From Chrysophaeum taylorii (lineage: Eukaryota; Sar; Pelagophyceae; Pelagomonadales; Pelagomonadaceae), in the NCBI GenBank assembly GCA_029834535.1, contig JAQMWT010000020.1, forward strand, positions 35,350-99,349: 64,000 nucleotides of DNA, in the 5' to 3' direction. Shown one piece after another: positions 1 through 12,360 of the stretch. The notes beneath the pieces are model-generated. The model had not been told where the DNA came from. It made no database searches and saw only the letters and a program-made list of their open reading frames with translations. How positions within the stretch are numbered: the first letter of the stretch is position 1; every line of letters starts with the position of its first letter. Both the position numbers and the translations under genes were made by a program.

Positions 1-155
1 GCAGTGGAAAAGACACAGTGAGAGGGAGGATCTGGACAAGGAGGGGGTCGTACGTATCTCCATAATAGTAGTAGTAAGTAATGATAGATAAAAGAGGCGG
101 GGAAAAAAAAAAAAAGGGTGGTCGTCGTCGTCGATATTATCTCTTCGCTCGAAAA
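1..155. other. Downstream flank of the UAP56 gene; no gene seen
   Basis: This is the 3' side of the minus-strand helicase gene. It holds a short purine-rich A/G run and no ORF that resembles a protein. It probably contains the 3' UTR of the helicase mRNA. Confidence 0.4.
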
Positions 156-1483
156 TCACATGTAGGAGTTGATATCGATCGCGTCGGGGAGCTCGGCGAC
201 GTTGACTTCGAAGCGGGACTGGACCTTGGCGAGCTCGTCGGCGTCTTCTTTGGAGGAAATGAAGGAAATGGCGAGGCCCTTGGTCCCGAAGCGGCCCGCG
301 CGGCCGACGCGGTGGAGGTACTGGTCCGAGGCGGAGGTGGTCGTTGCCGTGTTGGCGGAATTTTCCGGGAAATCGTAATTGATGACGATGTTGACGCGCT
401 CGACGTCGATGCCGCGGCCAAACAAATCCGTGGCGACCAGGATACGCTTCTTGAAGTCCTTGAAGTCTTGGTAGCGGGAGATTCGCTCCTCTTGAGTCAT
501 CGCGCCGTGGATGCAAATTGAGGGAAAGTTGCACTCTTGAAGGAGACGGTCGAGCTCGGTCGCCCGAGCGACCTTCGACACGAAAACGACCACCTGGTTG
601 AACTCGAGAGCATCCAAGAGGTCGTTGAGCTTGCGGTTCTTCTCGGCCTCCTGAAGCTTGACGTAGTATTGCTGAAGACCGTGGAGAGTGAGCTTGGTGT
701 CGTCGTCGACGTAGATTTCCATCGGATCTTGGCAGAACTTTTTGCAGACGGGGCGGATTTCCTTCGAGAGGGTTGCCGAGAACATCATGACCTGCTTTTG
801 CCGAGGGGTCGCCCGGAAGATCTCCTGGATGTCCTTGCGCATGTCGAGGGCTTCGAGCATTCTGTCGCACTCGTCCATCACGAAGTGTTTCAGCTTGCTC
901 AGATCGAGGTCCTTGCCTGCGCGTTCGCGTCGTCTTTTTTTTTCACCACCAAACGACCCTTACTTTTCGTAAGACCCAAAATCCGCCCCGGCGTCCCCAC
1001 GACGATGTGCGGCGTGTTGGTCTTGAGCACCGTCTTGTTCTGGGCGACCGGGACGCCGCCGTAAAACACTTCGACCTTGACCGCCGACAAATATTTCGAG
1101 AAGCGCGCGTACTCGTTCTTGATCTGGAACGCGAGCTCCCGCGTGTGACACAGCACCAGCACCGACACCTCTCCATCGACGGGTTCGAGCTGGTGGAGCG
1201 TCGCGAGCACGAAAACGGCCGTCTTGCCCATCCCGGACTTGGCCTGACAAATTATGTCCATTCCGAGCACGGCTTGCGGAATGCACTCGTGCTGCACTTC
1301 CGACGGGTGTTCGAACCCGCAGTCCACCACCGCCCGCATGCACTCGGGCTTGAGGATAAAATCCCGGAAACCCGACGCGTGGATCCCAACGTAATGTCCT
1401 TTCTTCGGTTCCGCCTTCTTCTCTTCCTCCACAAGATCGTCGTCGTCGTAATCGACCAAGTCGTCCTCCTTCTCGTCCGCCAT
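156..1483 (-). CDS. SUB2: UAP56/DDX39B-type DEAD-box RNA helicase (mRNA splicing and export)
   Basis: The protein is an ATP-dependent RNA helicase of the UAP56/Sub2 family, which acts in spliceosome assembly and TREX-mediated mRNA export in the nucleus. Two exons, complement(156..916) and complement(964..1483), join in frame to give 426 residues; human UAP56 has 428. Visible motifs in order are an acidic N-terminus, the Q-motif region, Walker [14 protein letters not shown], the family-diagnostic DECD box, SAT, and [13 protein letters not shown]. An Ala/Thr/Ser-rich insert of about 10 residues sits just before HRVGRAGR, where relatives have a short acidic link. Codon use is GC-rich like the neighbours. 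The family assignment is very firm because DECD replaces the usual DEAD and both core domains are complete. Confidence 0.96.
917..963 (-). other. 47-bp GT-AG intron in the UAP56 gene
   Basis: On the minus strand the segment begins GTAAGG and ends GCAG. Removing it restores the conserved stretch [20 protein letters not shown] across the junction. Without splicing, both reading frames stop. It shows that this genome uses very short introns. Confidence 0.9.
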
Positions 1484-1611
1484 CTGTCGTCACCACGCAT
1501 CATCGTCCTCGCCACCTTCAGCACGCCGCACCTCCGTCAACTGATCTCTCTTCACTTCAAAGCGCTGCTGCACGTCTCTCGATACGATACGACCTTGCCA
1601 CCGGATTTCCG

Positions 1612-1641
1612 CGATCGATCGATCGATCGATCGATCGATCA
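1612..1641. repeat. (GATC)n microsatellite
   Basis: About seven perfect GATC tetramers lie upstream of the helicase start codon, between its 5' leader and the satellite array. A GAGGGTAAG motif follows directly at about 1,645. Confidence 0.9.
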
Positions 1642-1687
1642 TCTTTGAGGGTAAGTATTTTACCTTTATCTCAACGCCAAATATAGA

Positions 1688-4572
1688 TAGACAAGTGCAG
1701 GCCAGTAAGTTCACCTATCTCTAACCCCAGTAAGTTCACCTAATCCCAGTAAGTTTCATATAAGGTCACCTGGTCAGTAAGTTCACCTAGCTCTAACCAA
1801 CTCCTTTGAGCTCGTCGCTCTCGCCTCCGCCAATCTAAGCTGCTTTGGTCCGCACGCGCCGCCAACCTTTGAGTTTACTCTAAAAACCCTTTACTCTGAA
1901 AACCCCAGTATGTTCACCTGGTCCCAGTTTCACCTGGTCACTTAGCCCACCTAGTCCCAATCTTTAACCCCAGTAAGTTCACGTGGTCCCAGTAAGTTCA
2001 CCTATAGTGCGCGTGTCGACGCCGGAGGCTTATCGGTATTGCGCAGCACGTGGGTAGGGCAGAGTCGTCGACCCAGAAGAGGATATCCTCGGGGTTGCCG
2101 ATCGACAGAGAGCCACGTAGAGCTGGACGTGGTTGACACGATCGATCATGTATCTGGTACCGTTGCAGTGGCCGTGCGACGGGTCGAGGTTGCGAAGACA
2201 TTAAGCTCGCGATCAAAGTCAGCATGCCGTTGGTTGTCAGGGAGTTGAAAACTCTACTGTAAAGAGCGAGGCGTCGTCTTCCGACCCAGCCTAGTCAGCC
2301 GAAAAGAACTCCGACGCCTCGTCTCCGGGAAAAAAAGGCCGCGGTCATGCGCGCGTTGTCAGCATCGACAACATCGTTTCGACGGGGCGTGAGAATGGCG
2401 CGCTGAAAGAGCCGCCGCGGGTCGTGGAAATAGTCTGCGAGGTCGCCGTAGACGGCTTGGAGGATCACTGTCTGGCTCTCGCGCCTACCTGATCCTTACT
2501 CTCGCGCCTACCTGATCCTTACCCTAAATCGAGGGACAAACAGACAGACAAACAGACAGACAGACAAACATCTGTCGATTAGTAGTTAGGACAAGTGCAG
2601 GCCAGTAAGTTCACCTAGTCCCAATCTCTAACCCCAGTAAGTTCGGCGTAAACCCACTCGTGCTCACACCCACTCACCCCACTCTCCTTTGAGCTCGTCG
2701 CTCTCACCCCCGCCAATCAAGCTGCTTTGATCCGCACGCGCCGCCAGCCCTTGAGTTTACTCTAAAACCCCAGAAAGTTCACCTGGTCCCAGTTAGTTCA
2801 CCTGGTCCCAGTTAGTTCACCTGGTCACTCAGCTCACCTAGTCCCAATCTCAAACCCCAGTAAGTTCACGTGGTCCCAGTAAGTTCACCTATAGTGCGCG
2901 TGTAGACGCCGGGAGGGCTTATCGGTATTGCGCAGCACGTGTGGGGTAGGGTGGAGTCGTCGACTTAGAAGAGGATATCCTCGGGGTTGCCGATCGACAG
3001 AGAGCCACGTAGAGCTGGACGTGGCAGAAGACGGGCTTCGCCAAGAGGACGCCGACCTCGCGGGGCGTCTGGCCCTGGCTCTTGGTGATCGTTTGGCGTC
3101 GGCGGGCCTTATGTTACCATACAGGTCGGAGGAGCCTCGGTGACAACGACACGATCGATCATGTATCTGGTACCGTTGCAGTGGCCGTGCGACGGGTCGA
3201 GGTTGCGAAGACTTTAAGCTCGCGATCAAAGTCAGCATGCCGTTGGTTGTCAGGGAGTTGAAAACTCGACTGTAAAGAGCGAGGCGTCGTCTTCCGACCC
3301 AACCTAGTCGGCCGAAAAGAACTCCGACGCCTCGTCTTCGGGAAAAAAAGGCCGCGGTCATGCGCGCGTTGTCAGCATCGACAACATCGTTTCGACGGGG
3401 CGTGAGAATGGCGCGCTGAAAGAGCCGCCGCGGGTCGTGGAAATAGTCTGCGAGGTCGCCGTAGACGGCTTGGAGGATCACTGTCTGGCTCTCGCGCCTA
3501 CCTGATCCTTACTCTCGCGCCTACCTGATCCTTACCCTAAATCGAGGGACAAACAGACAAACAGACAAACAGACAGACAAACATCTGTCGATTAGTAGTT
3601 AGGATAGACAAGTGCAGGCCAGTAAGTTCGCCAGTAAGTTCACCTAGTCCCAATCTCTAACCCCAGTAAATTCGGCGTAAACCCACTCGTGCTCACATCC
3701 ACTTTCATTTGAACTCGTCGCCTCACCCCGCCAATCTAAGCTGCTTTGATCCGCACACGCCGCTAACCTTGAGTTTACTCTAAAACCCCAGTAAGTTCAC
3801 TTGTCTCAGTAAGTTCACCTGGTCACTAAGTTCACCTAGTCCCAATCTCTAACCTCCGCAAGTTCACCTGGTTCCAGTAAGTTCACCTGGTCCCAGTAAG
3901 TTCACCTACAGTGCGCGTGTAGACGCCGGGAGGGGGATTATCGGTATTGCGCAGCACGTGTGGGGTAGGGTGGAGTCGTCGACTCAGAAGAGGATATCCT
4001 CGGGGTTGCCGATCGACAGAGAGCCACGTAGAGCTGGACGTGGCAGAAGACGGGCTTGGGCAAGAGGACGCCGACCTCGCGGGGCGTCTGGCCCTGGCTC
4101 TTGGTGATCGTTTGGTGTCGGCGGGCCTTACGGGATACAGGTTGGAGGAGCCTCGGTGACAACGACACGATCGATCATGTATCTGGTACCGTTGCAGTGG
4201 CCGTGCGACGGGTCGAGGTTGCGAAGACATTAAGCTCGCGATCAAAGTCAGCATGCCGTTGGTTGTCAGGGAGTTGAAAACTCTACTGTAAAGAGCGAGG
4301 CGTCGTCTTCCGACCCAGCCTAGTCAGCCGAAAAGAACTCCGACGCCTCGTCTCCGGGAAAAAAAGGCCGCGGTCATGCGCGCGTTGTCAGCATCGACAA
4401 CATCGTTTCGACGGGGCGTGAGAATGGCGCGCTGAAAGAGCCGCCGCGGGTCGTGGAAATAGTCTGCGAGGTCGCCGTAGACGGCTTGGAGGATCACTGT
4501 CTGGCTCTCGCGCCTACCTGATCCTTACTCTCGCGCCTACCTGATCCTTACCCTAAATCGAGGGACAAACAA

Positions 4573-4611
<39 letters not shown>

Positions 4612-5629
4612 TCTGTCGATTAGTAGTTAGGACAAGTGCAGGCCAGTAAGTTCACCTAGTCCCAATCTCTAACCCCAGCATTTTCACCCCGTTATTACGT
4701 GACGGCTTTAAGTTCACCTAGTCCAAATTTCTAACCTCAGTAAGTTCGGCGTAAACCCACTCGTGCTCACACCACTCCTTCGAGCTCGTCGCTGTCGCCT
4801 CCGCCAATCTAAGCTGCTTCGATCCGCACACGCCGCTAATCTTTGAGTTTACTCTAAACCCCCCAGTAAGTTCACCTGGTCTCAGTAAGTTCACCTGGTC
4901 ACTATATTCACCTAGTCCCAATCTCAAACCCCAGTAAGTTCACCTGGTCCCAGTAAGTTCACCTACAGTGCGCGTGTAGACGCCGGGAGGGGGATTATCG
5001 GTATTGCGCAGCACGTGTGGGGTAGGGTGGAGTCGTCGACTCAGAAGAGGATATCCTCGGGGTTGCCGATCGACAGAGAGCCACGTAGAGCTGGACGTGG
5101 CAGAAGACGGGCTTGGCCAAGAGGACGCCGACCTCGCGGGGCGTCTGGCCCTGGCTCTTGTTGATCGTTTGGCGTCGGCGGGCCTTACGGGATACAGGTT
5201 GGAGGAGCCTCGGTGACAACGACACGATCGATCATGTATCTGGTACCGTTGCAGTGGCCGTGCGACGGGTCGAGGTTGCGAAGACATTAAGCTCGCGATC
5301 AAAGTCAGCATGCCGTTGGTTGTCAGGGAGTTGAAAACTCTACTGTAAAGAGCGAGGCGTCGTCTTCCGACCCAGCCTAGTCAGCCGAAAAGAACTCCGA
5401 CGCCTCGTCTCCGGGAAAAAAAGGCCGCGGTCATGCGCGCGTTGTCAGCATCGACAACATCGTTTCGACGGGGCGTGAGAATGGCGCGCTGAAAGAGCCG
5501 CCGCGGGTCGTGGAAATAGTCTGCGAGGTCGCCGTAGACGGCTTGGAGGATCACTGTCTGGCTCTCGCGCCTACCTGATCCTTACTCTCGCGCCTACCTG
5601 ATCCTTACCCTAAATCGAGGGACAAACAA

Positions 5630-5668
<39 letters not shown>

Positions 5669-6684
5669 TCTGTCGATTAGTAGTTAGGACAAGTGCAGGC
5701 CAGTAAGTTCACCTAGTCCCAATCTCTAACCCCAGCATTTTCACCCCGTTATTACGTGACGGCTTTAAGTTCACCTAGTCCAAATTTCTAACCTCAGTAA
5801 GTTCGGCGTAAACCCACTCGTGCTCACACCACTCCTTCGAGCTCGTCGCTGTCGCCTCCGCCAATCTAAGCTGCTTCGATCCGCACACGCCGCTAATCTT
5901 TGAGTTTACTCTAAACCCCCCAGTAAGTTCACCTGGTCTCAGTAAGTTCACCTGGTCACTATATTCACCTAGTCCCAATCTCAAACCCCAGTAAGTTCAC
6001 CTGGTCCCAGTAAGTTCACCTACAGTGCGCGTGTAGACGCCGGGAGGGGGCTTATCGGTATTGCGCAGCACGTGTGGGGTAGGGTGGAGTCGTCGACCCA
6101 GATGAGTATATCCTCGGGGATGCCGATCGACAGAGAGCCACGTAGAGCTGGACGTGGCAGAAGACGGGCTTGGGAAAGAGGACGCCGACCTCGCGGGGCG
6201 TCTGGCCCTGGCTCTTGTTGATCGTTTGGCGTCGGCGGGCCTTACGGGATACAGGTTGGAGGAGCCTCGGTGACAACGACACGATCGATCATGTATCTGG
6301 TACCGTTGCAGTGGCCGTGCGACGGGTCGAGGTTGCGAAGACTTTAAGCTCGCGATCAAAGTCAGCATGCCGTTGGTTGTCAGGGAGTTCAAAACTCGAC
6401 TGTAAAGAGCGAGGCGTCGGCTTCCGACCCAACCTAGTCGGCCGAAAAGAACTCCGACGCCTCGTCTCCGGGAAAAAAAGGCCGCGGTCATGCGCGCGCG
6501 TTGTCAGCATCGACAACATCGTTTCGACGGGGCGTGAGAATGGCGCGCTGAAAGAGCCGCCGCGGGTCGTGGAAATAGTCTACGAGGTCGCCGTAGACGG
6601 CTTGGAGGATCACTGTCTGGCTCTCGCGCCTACCTGATCCTTACTCTCGCGCCTACCTGATCCTTACCCTAAATCGAGGGACAA

Positions 6685-6715
<31 letters not shown>

Positions 6716-7717
6716 AACATCTGTCGATTAGTAGTTAGGACAAGTGCAGGCCAGTAAGTTCACCTAGTCCCAATCTCTAACCCCAGTAAGTTCACCTGGT
6801 CCCAGTAAGTTTCATATAAGTTCACCTGGTCAGTAAGTTCACCTAGCTCACACCAACTCCTTTGAGCTCGTCGCTCTCGCCTCCGCCAATCTAAGCTGCT
6901 TTGATCCGCACGCGCCGCCAACCTTTGAGTTTACTCTAAAACCCTTTTCTCTAAAACCCCAGTATGTTCACCTGGTCCCAGTAAGTTCACCTGGTCACTA
7001 ATTCACCTAGTCCCAATCTCAAACCCCAGTAAGTTCACCTGGTCCCAGTAAGTTCACCTACAGTGCGCGTGTAGACGCCGGGAGGGCTTATCGGTATTGC
7101 GCAGCACGTGTGAGGTAGGGTGGAGTCGTCGACTCAGAAGAGCATATCCTCGGGGTTGCCGATCGACAGAGAGCCACGTAGAGCTGGACGTGGCAGAAGA
7201 CGGGCTTGGGCAGAGGACGCCGACCTCGCGGGGCGTCTGGCCCTGGCTCTTGGTGATCGTTTGGCGTCGGCGGGCCTTACGGGATACAGGTTGGAGGAGC
7301 CTCGGTGACAACGACACGATCGATCATGTATCTGGTACCGTTGCAGTGGCCGTGCGACGGGTCGAGGTTGCGAAGACTTTAAGCTCGCGATCAAAGTCAG
7401 CATGCCGTTGGTTGTCAGGGAGTTCAAAACTCGACTGTAAAGAGCGAGGCGTCGTCTTCCGACCCAACCTAGTCGGCCGAAAAGAACTCCGACGCCTCGT
7501 CTCCGGGAAAAAAAGGCCGCGGTCATGCGCGCGTTGTCAGCATCGACAACATCGTTTCGACGGGGCGTGAGAATGGCGCGCTGAAAGAGCCGCCGCGGGT
7601 CGTGGAAATAGTCTGCGAGGTCGCCGTAGACGGCTTGGAGGATCACTGTCTGGCTCTCGCGCCTACCTGATCCTTACTCTCGCGCCTACCTGATCCTTAC
7701 CCTAAATCGAGGGACAA

Positions 7718-7748
<31 letters not shown>

Positions 7749-10700
7749 AACATCTGTCGATTAGTAGTTAGGACAAGTGCAGGCCAGTAAGTTCACCTAG
7801 TCCCAATCTCTAACCCCAGTAAGTTCACCTGGTCCCAGTAAGTTCACCTGGTCAGTAAGTTCACCTAGTCCCAATCTCTAACCCCAGTAAGTTCGGCGTA
7901 AACCCACTCGTGCTCACACCCACTCACCCCACTCTCCTTCGAGCTCGTCGCTCTCACCTCCGCCAATCTAAGCTGCTTTGATCCGTACACGCCGCTAGCC
8001 TTTGCGTTCACTCTAAAAACCCCAGTAAGTTCACTTGGTCCCAGTAAGTTCACCTGGTCACTCAGTTCACCTAGTCCCAATCTCAAACCCCAGTAAGTTC
8101 ACCTGGTCCCAGTAAGTTCACCTACAGTGCGCGTGTAGACGCCGGGAGGGGGCTTATCGGTATTGCGCAGCACGTGTGGAGTAGGGTGGAGTCGTCGACC
8201 AAGAAGAGGATATCCTCGGGGTTGCCGATCGACAGAGAGCCACGTAGAGCTGGACGTGGCAGAAGACGGGCTTCGCCAAGAGGACGCCGACCTCGCGGGG
8301 CGTCTGGCCCTGGCTCTTGGTGATCGTTTGGCGTCGGCGGGCCTTATGTTACCATACAGGTTGGAGGAGCCTCGGTGACAACGACACGATCGATCATGTA
8401 TCTGGTACCGTTGCAGTGGCCGTGCGACGGGTCGAGGTTGCGAAGACTTTAAGCTCGCGATCAAAGTCAGCATGCCGTTGGTTGTCAGGGAGTTCAAAAC
8501 TCGACTGTAAAGAGCGAGGCGTCGTCTTCCGACCCAACCTAGTCGGCCGAAAAGAACTCCGACGCCTCGTCTCCGGGAAAAAAGGCCGCGGTCATGCGCG
8601 CGTTGTCAGCATCGACAACATCGTTTCGACGGGGCGTGAGAATGGCGCGCTGAAAGAGCCGCCGCGGGTCGTGGAAATAGTCTGCGAGGTCGCCGTAGAC
8701 GGCTTGGAGGATCACTGTCTGGCTCTCGCGCCTACCTGATCCTTACTCTCGCGCCTACCTGATCCTTACCCTAAATCGAGGGACAAACAGACAAACAAAC
8801 AGACAGACAAACATCTGTCGATTAGTAGTTACAAGTGCAGGCCAGTAAGTTCGCCAGTAAGTTCACCTAGTCCCAATCTCTAACCCCAGTAAGTTCACCT
8901 GGTCCCAGTAAGTTCACCTAGTCCCAATCTCTAACCCCAGTAAGTTCGGCGTAAGCCCACTCGTGCTCACATCCACTCACCCCACTCTCCTTCGAGCTCG
9001 TCGCTCACCTCCGCCAATCTAAGCTGCTTTGATCCGTACACGCCGCTAGCCTTTGCGTTCACTCTAAAAACCCCAGTAAGTTCACTTGGTCTCAGTAAGT
9101 TCACCTGGTCACTCAGTTCACCTAGTCCCAATCTCAAACCCCAGTAAGTTCACCTGGTCCCAGTAAGTTCACCTACAGTGCGCGTGTAGACGCCGGGAGG
9201 GGGCTTATCGGTATTGCGCAGCACGTGTGGGGTAGGGTGGAGTCGTCGACTCAGAAGAGGATATCCTCGGGGTTGCCGATCGACAGAGAGCCACGTAGAG
9301 CTGGACGTGGCAGAAGACGGGCTTGGGCAAGAGGACGCCGACCTCGCGGGGCGTCTGGCCCTGGCTCTTGTTGATCGTTTGGCGTAGGCGGGCCTTAAGC
9401 GATACAGGTTGGAGGAGCCTCGGTGACAACGACACGATCGATCATGTATCTTGTACCGTTGCAGTGGCCGTGCGACGGGTCGAGGTTGCGAAGACATTAA
9501 GCTCGCGATCAAAGTCAGCATGCCGTTGGTTGTCAGGGAGTTGAAAACTCTACTGTAAAGAGCGAGGCGTCGTCTTCCGACCCAGCCTAGTCAGCCGAAA
9601 AGAACTCCGACGCCTCGTCTCCGGGAAAAAAAGGCCGCGGTCATGCGCGCGTTGTCAGCATCGACAACATCGTTTCGACGGGGCGTGAGAATGGCGCGCT
9701 GAAAGAGCCGCCGCGGGTCGTGGAAACAGTCTGCGAGGTCGCCGTAGACGGCTTGGAGGATCACTGTCTGGCTCTCGCGCCTACCTGATCCTTACTCTCG
9801 CGCCTACCTGATCCTTACCCTAAATCGAGGGACAAACAAACAGACAAACAGACAGACAGACAAACATCTGTCGATTAGTAGTTAGGACAAGTGCAGGCCA
9901 GTAAGTTCGCCAGTAAGTTCACCTAGTCCCAATCTCTAACCCCAGTAAGTTCGGCGTAAACCCACTCGTGCTCACATCCACTTTCTTTGAACTCGTCGCC
10001 GTCACCCCGCCAATCTAAGCTGCTTTGATCCGCACACGCCGCTAACCTTTGAGTTTACTCTAAAAACCCCAGTAAGTTCACTTGGTCTCAGTAAGTTCGC
10101 CTGGTCACTAATTTCACCTAGTCCCAATCTCTAACCTCCGCAAGTTCACCTGGTTCCAGTAAGTTCACCTGGTCCCAGTAAGTTCACCTACAGTGCGCGT
10201 GTAGACGCCGGGAGGGCTTATCGGTATTGCGCAGCACGTGTGGGGTAGGGTGGAGTCGTCGACTCAGAAGAGCATATCCGGGTTGCCGATCGACAGAGAG
10301 CCACGTAGAGCTGGACGTGACAGAAGACGGGCTTGGGCGAGAGGACGCCGACCTCGCGGGGCGTCTGGCCCTGGCTCTTGGTGATCGTTTGGCGTCGGCG
10401 GGCCTTAAGGGATACAGGTTGGAGGAGCCTCGGTGACACGACACGATCGATCATGTATCTGGTACCGTTGCAGTGGCCGTGCGACGGGTCGAGGTTGCGA
10501 AGACCTTAAGCTCGCGATCAAAGTCAGCATGCCGTTGGTTGTCAGGGAGTCGAAAACTCGACTGTAAAGAGCGAGGCGTCGTCTTCCGACCCAACCTAGT
10601 CTGCCTAAAAGAACTCCGACGCCTCGTCTCCGGGAAAAAAAGGCCGCGGTCATGCGCGCGTTGTCAGCATCGACAACATCGTTTCGACGGGGCGTGAGAA

Positions 10701-10848
10701 TGGCGCGCTGAAAGAGCCGCCGCGGGTCGTGGAAACAGTCTGCGAGGTCGCCGTAGACGGCTTGGAGGATCACTGTCTGGCTCTCGCGCCTACCTGATCC
10801 TTACTCTCACGCCTACCTGATCCTTACCCTAAATCGAGGGACAAACAA

Positions 10849-10883
<35 letters not shown>

Positions 10884-11758
10884 TCTGTCGATTAGTAGTT
10901 AAGATAAGACAAGTGCAGGCCAGTAAGTTCACCTAGTCAATCTCTAACCCCAGCAAGTTCACCTAATCCCAATAAGTTTCATATAAGTTCACCTGGTCAG
11001 TAAGTTCACCTAGTCCAAATCTCTAACCCCAGTAAGTTCACCTGGTCCCAGTAAGTTTCATATAAGTTCACCTGGTCAGTAAGTTCACCTAGCTCACACC
11101 CACGAGCTCGTCGCTCTCGCCTCCGCCAATCTAAGCTGCTTTGATCCGCACACGCCGCTAACCTTTGAGTTTACTCTAAAACCCTCAGTAAGTTCACCTG
11201 GTCCCAGTAAGTTCACCTGGTCACTCAGTTCACCTAGTCCCAATCTCAAACCCAGTAAGTTCACCTGGCCCAGTAAGCTCACCTACAGTGCGCGTGTAGA
11301 CGCGGGGAGGGGGCTTATCGGTATCTGGTACCGTTGCAGTGGCCGTGCGACGGGTCGAGGTTGCGAAGACTTTAAGCTCGCGATCAAAGTCAGCATGCCG
11401 TTGGCTGTCAGGGAGTTGAAAACTCGACTGTAAAGAGCGAGGCGTCGTCTTCCGACCCAACCTAGTCGGCCGAAAAGAACTCCGACGCCTCGTCTCCGGG
11501 AAAAAAAGGCCGCGGTCACGCGCGCGTTGTCAGCATCGACAACATCGTTTCGACGGGGCGTGAGAATGGCGCGCTGAAAGCGCCGCCGCGGGTCGTGGAA
11601 ATAGTCTGCGAGGTCGCCGTAGACGGCTTGGAGGATCACTGTCTGGCTCTCGCGCCTACCTGATCCTTACTCTCGCGCCTACCTGATCCTTACCCTAAAT
11701 CGAGGGACAAACAGACAGACAGACAGACAGACAAACATCTGTCGATTAGTAGTTAGGA
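1688..11758. repeat. Tandem satellite array, ten units of about 1.05 kb
   Basis: The landmark TCGGTAT at the same place in each unit recurs at 2033, 2922, 3941, 4998, 6055, 7091, 8157, 9208, 10221 and 11318. Spacing is 889, 1019, 1057, 1057, 1036, 1066, 1051, 1013 and 1097 bp. Each unit contains, in order: a GC-rich core of about 450 bp, a twice-repeated ~23-bp block containing CTACCTGATCCTTAC, a variable CAGA/CAAA tetranucleotide run, CATCTGTCGATTAGTAGTT, and then a nested minisatellite of CAGTAAGTTCACCTGGTCC-like monomers. Unit 1 lacks about 130 bp of core and unit 10 about 290 bp. ORFs of 120-200 codons appear on the minus strand, but frame-breaking indels between copies argue against coding. 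No transposase or RNA gene is seen. Confidence 0.95.
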
Positions 11759-11817
11759 TTTGGGGGGGGGAGTGTTAGGGGATGCTGTGAATGACGTCAT
11801 CCATCCTCGGACCCCAA

Positions 11818-11874
11818 GGGGGTCGGTCGGTCGGTCGGTCGGTAGGTCGGTCGGTCGGTCGGTCGGTCGGTCTA
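11818..11874. repeat. (GGTC)n microsatellite
   Basis: Thirteen or so GGTC tetramers with one interruption lie just past the array and upstream of the large synthetase gene. The rest of 11,759-12,360 shows no convincing gene; ORFs across it are products of the repeat. Confidence 0.9.
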
Positions 11875-12360
11875 CGCGCGCACGAAGGAAGACGCGCAAC
11901 TCCATTCCACGCCGCGAGGAACGTCGAGCACTGCTGTCACCCGGGGTGATGCATCGCATCAAAAAGACGCTGTACGGTGACAAATCAGCGCCGCTCCTGA
12001 CAAAAAAAAATGCGCGGAGCAGGGTCACCCGCGACCACACCGCAAATTATGCCATCATTAGCTATTTGCCCTCGCCTGCCGACGTAAACCATAAAAAGTT
12101 CAATGGCCTTCTAGAACCTCCTCGCAGCTGCCCTCACCACCCCCTCCAGCAGCACCGTTCCTTCTCGCTCATTCACCCAGCTCCGCCTTTCAAAAACCCT
12201 CAGGCACGTCGCCGGCACGACGCAGGCCGCCCAGCTCCGCGTCTGGTGTGGCAGGCCTCTGAGATGTGACTCTGATTGTCCTTTTTTGCGGAAAAAAAAA
12301 AAAAATAACGAGGTTCCTGCGTGTTGCCACAATTTTCGCTCCTTGACTTGACCTCGGCAC

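Noticed and set aside
2515-2530. Plant-type telomere-like CCCTAAA in each satellite unit
   Set aside because: It occurs once per unit and is not tandem, so it is not a telomere.
2540-2580. CRISPR-like alternation of short repeats (CAGA/CAAA runs and spaced CAGTAAGTTCACC monomers)
   Set aside because: Spacing is irregular, the units are degenerate minisatellites inside a eukaryotic satellite, there are no unique spacers and no cas genes.
1998-11639. Many 70-200-codon ORFs on both strands of the satellite units
   Set aside because: They recur with the repeat, overlap in several frames, and are shifted by 1-2-nt indels between units, so there is no sign of selection for a protein. A stretch on the minus strand (QTPREVGVLL) faintly recalls ankyrin sequence and might be a captured gene scrap, but it is too short to claim.
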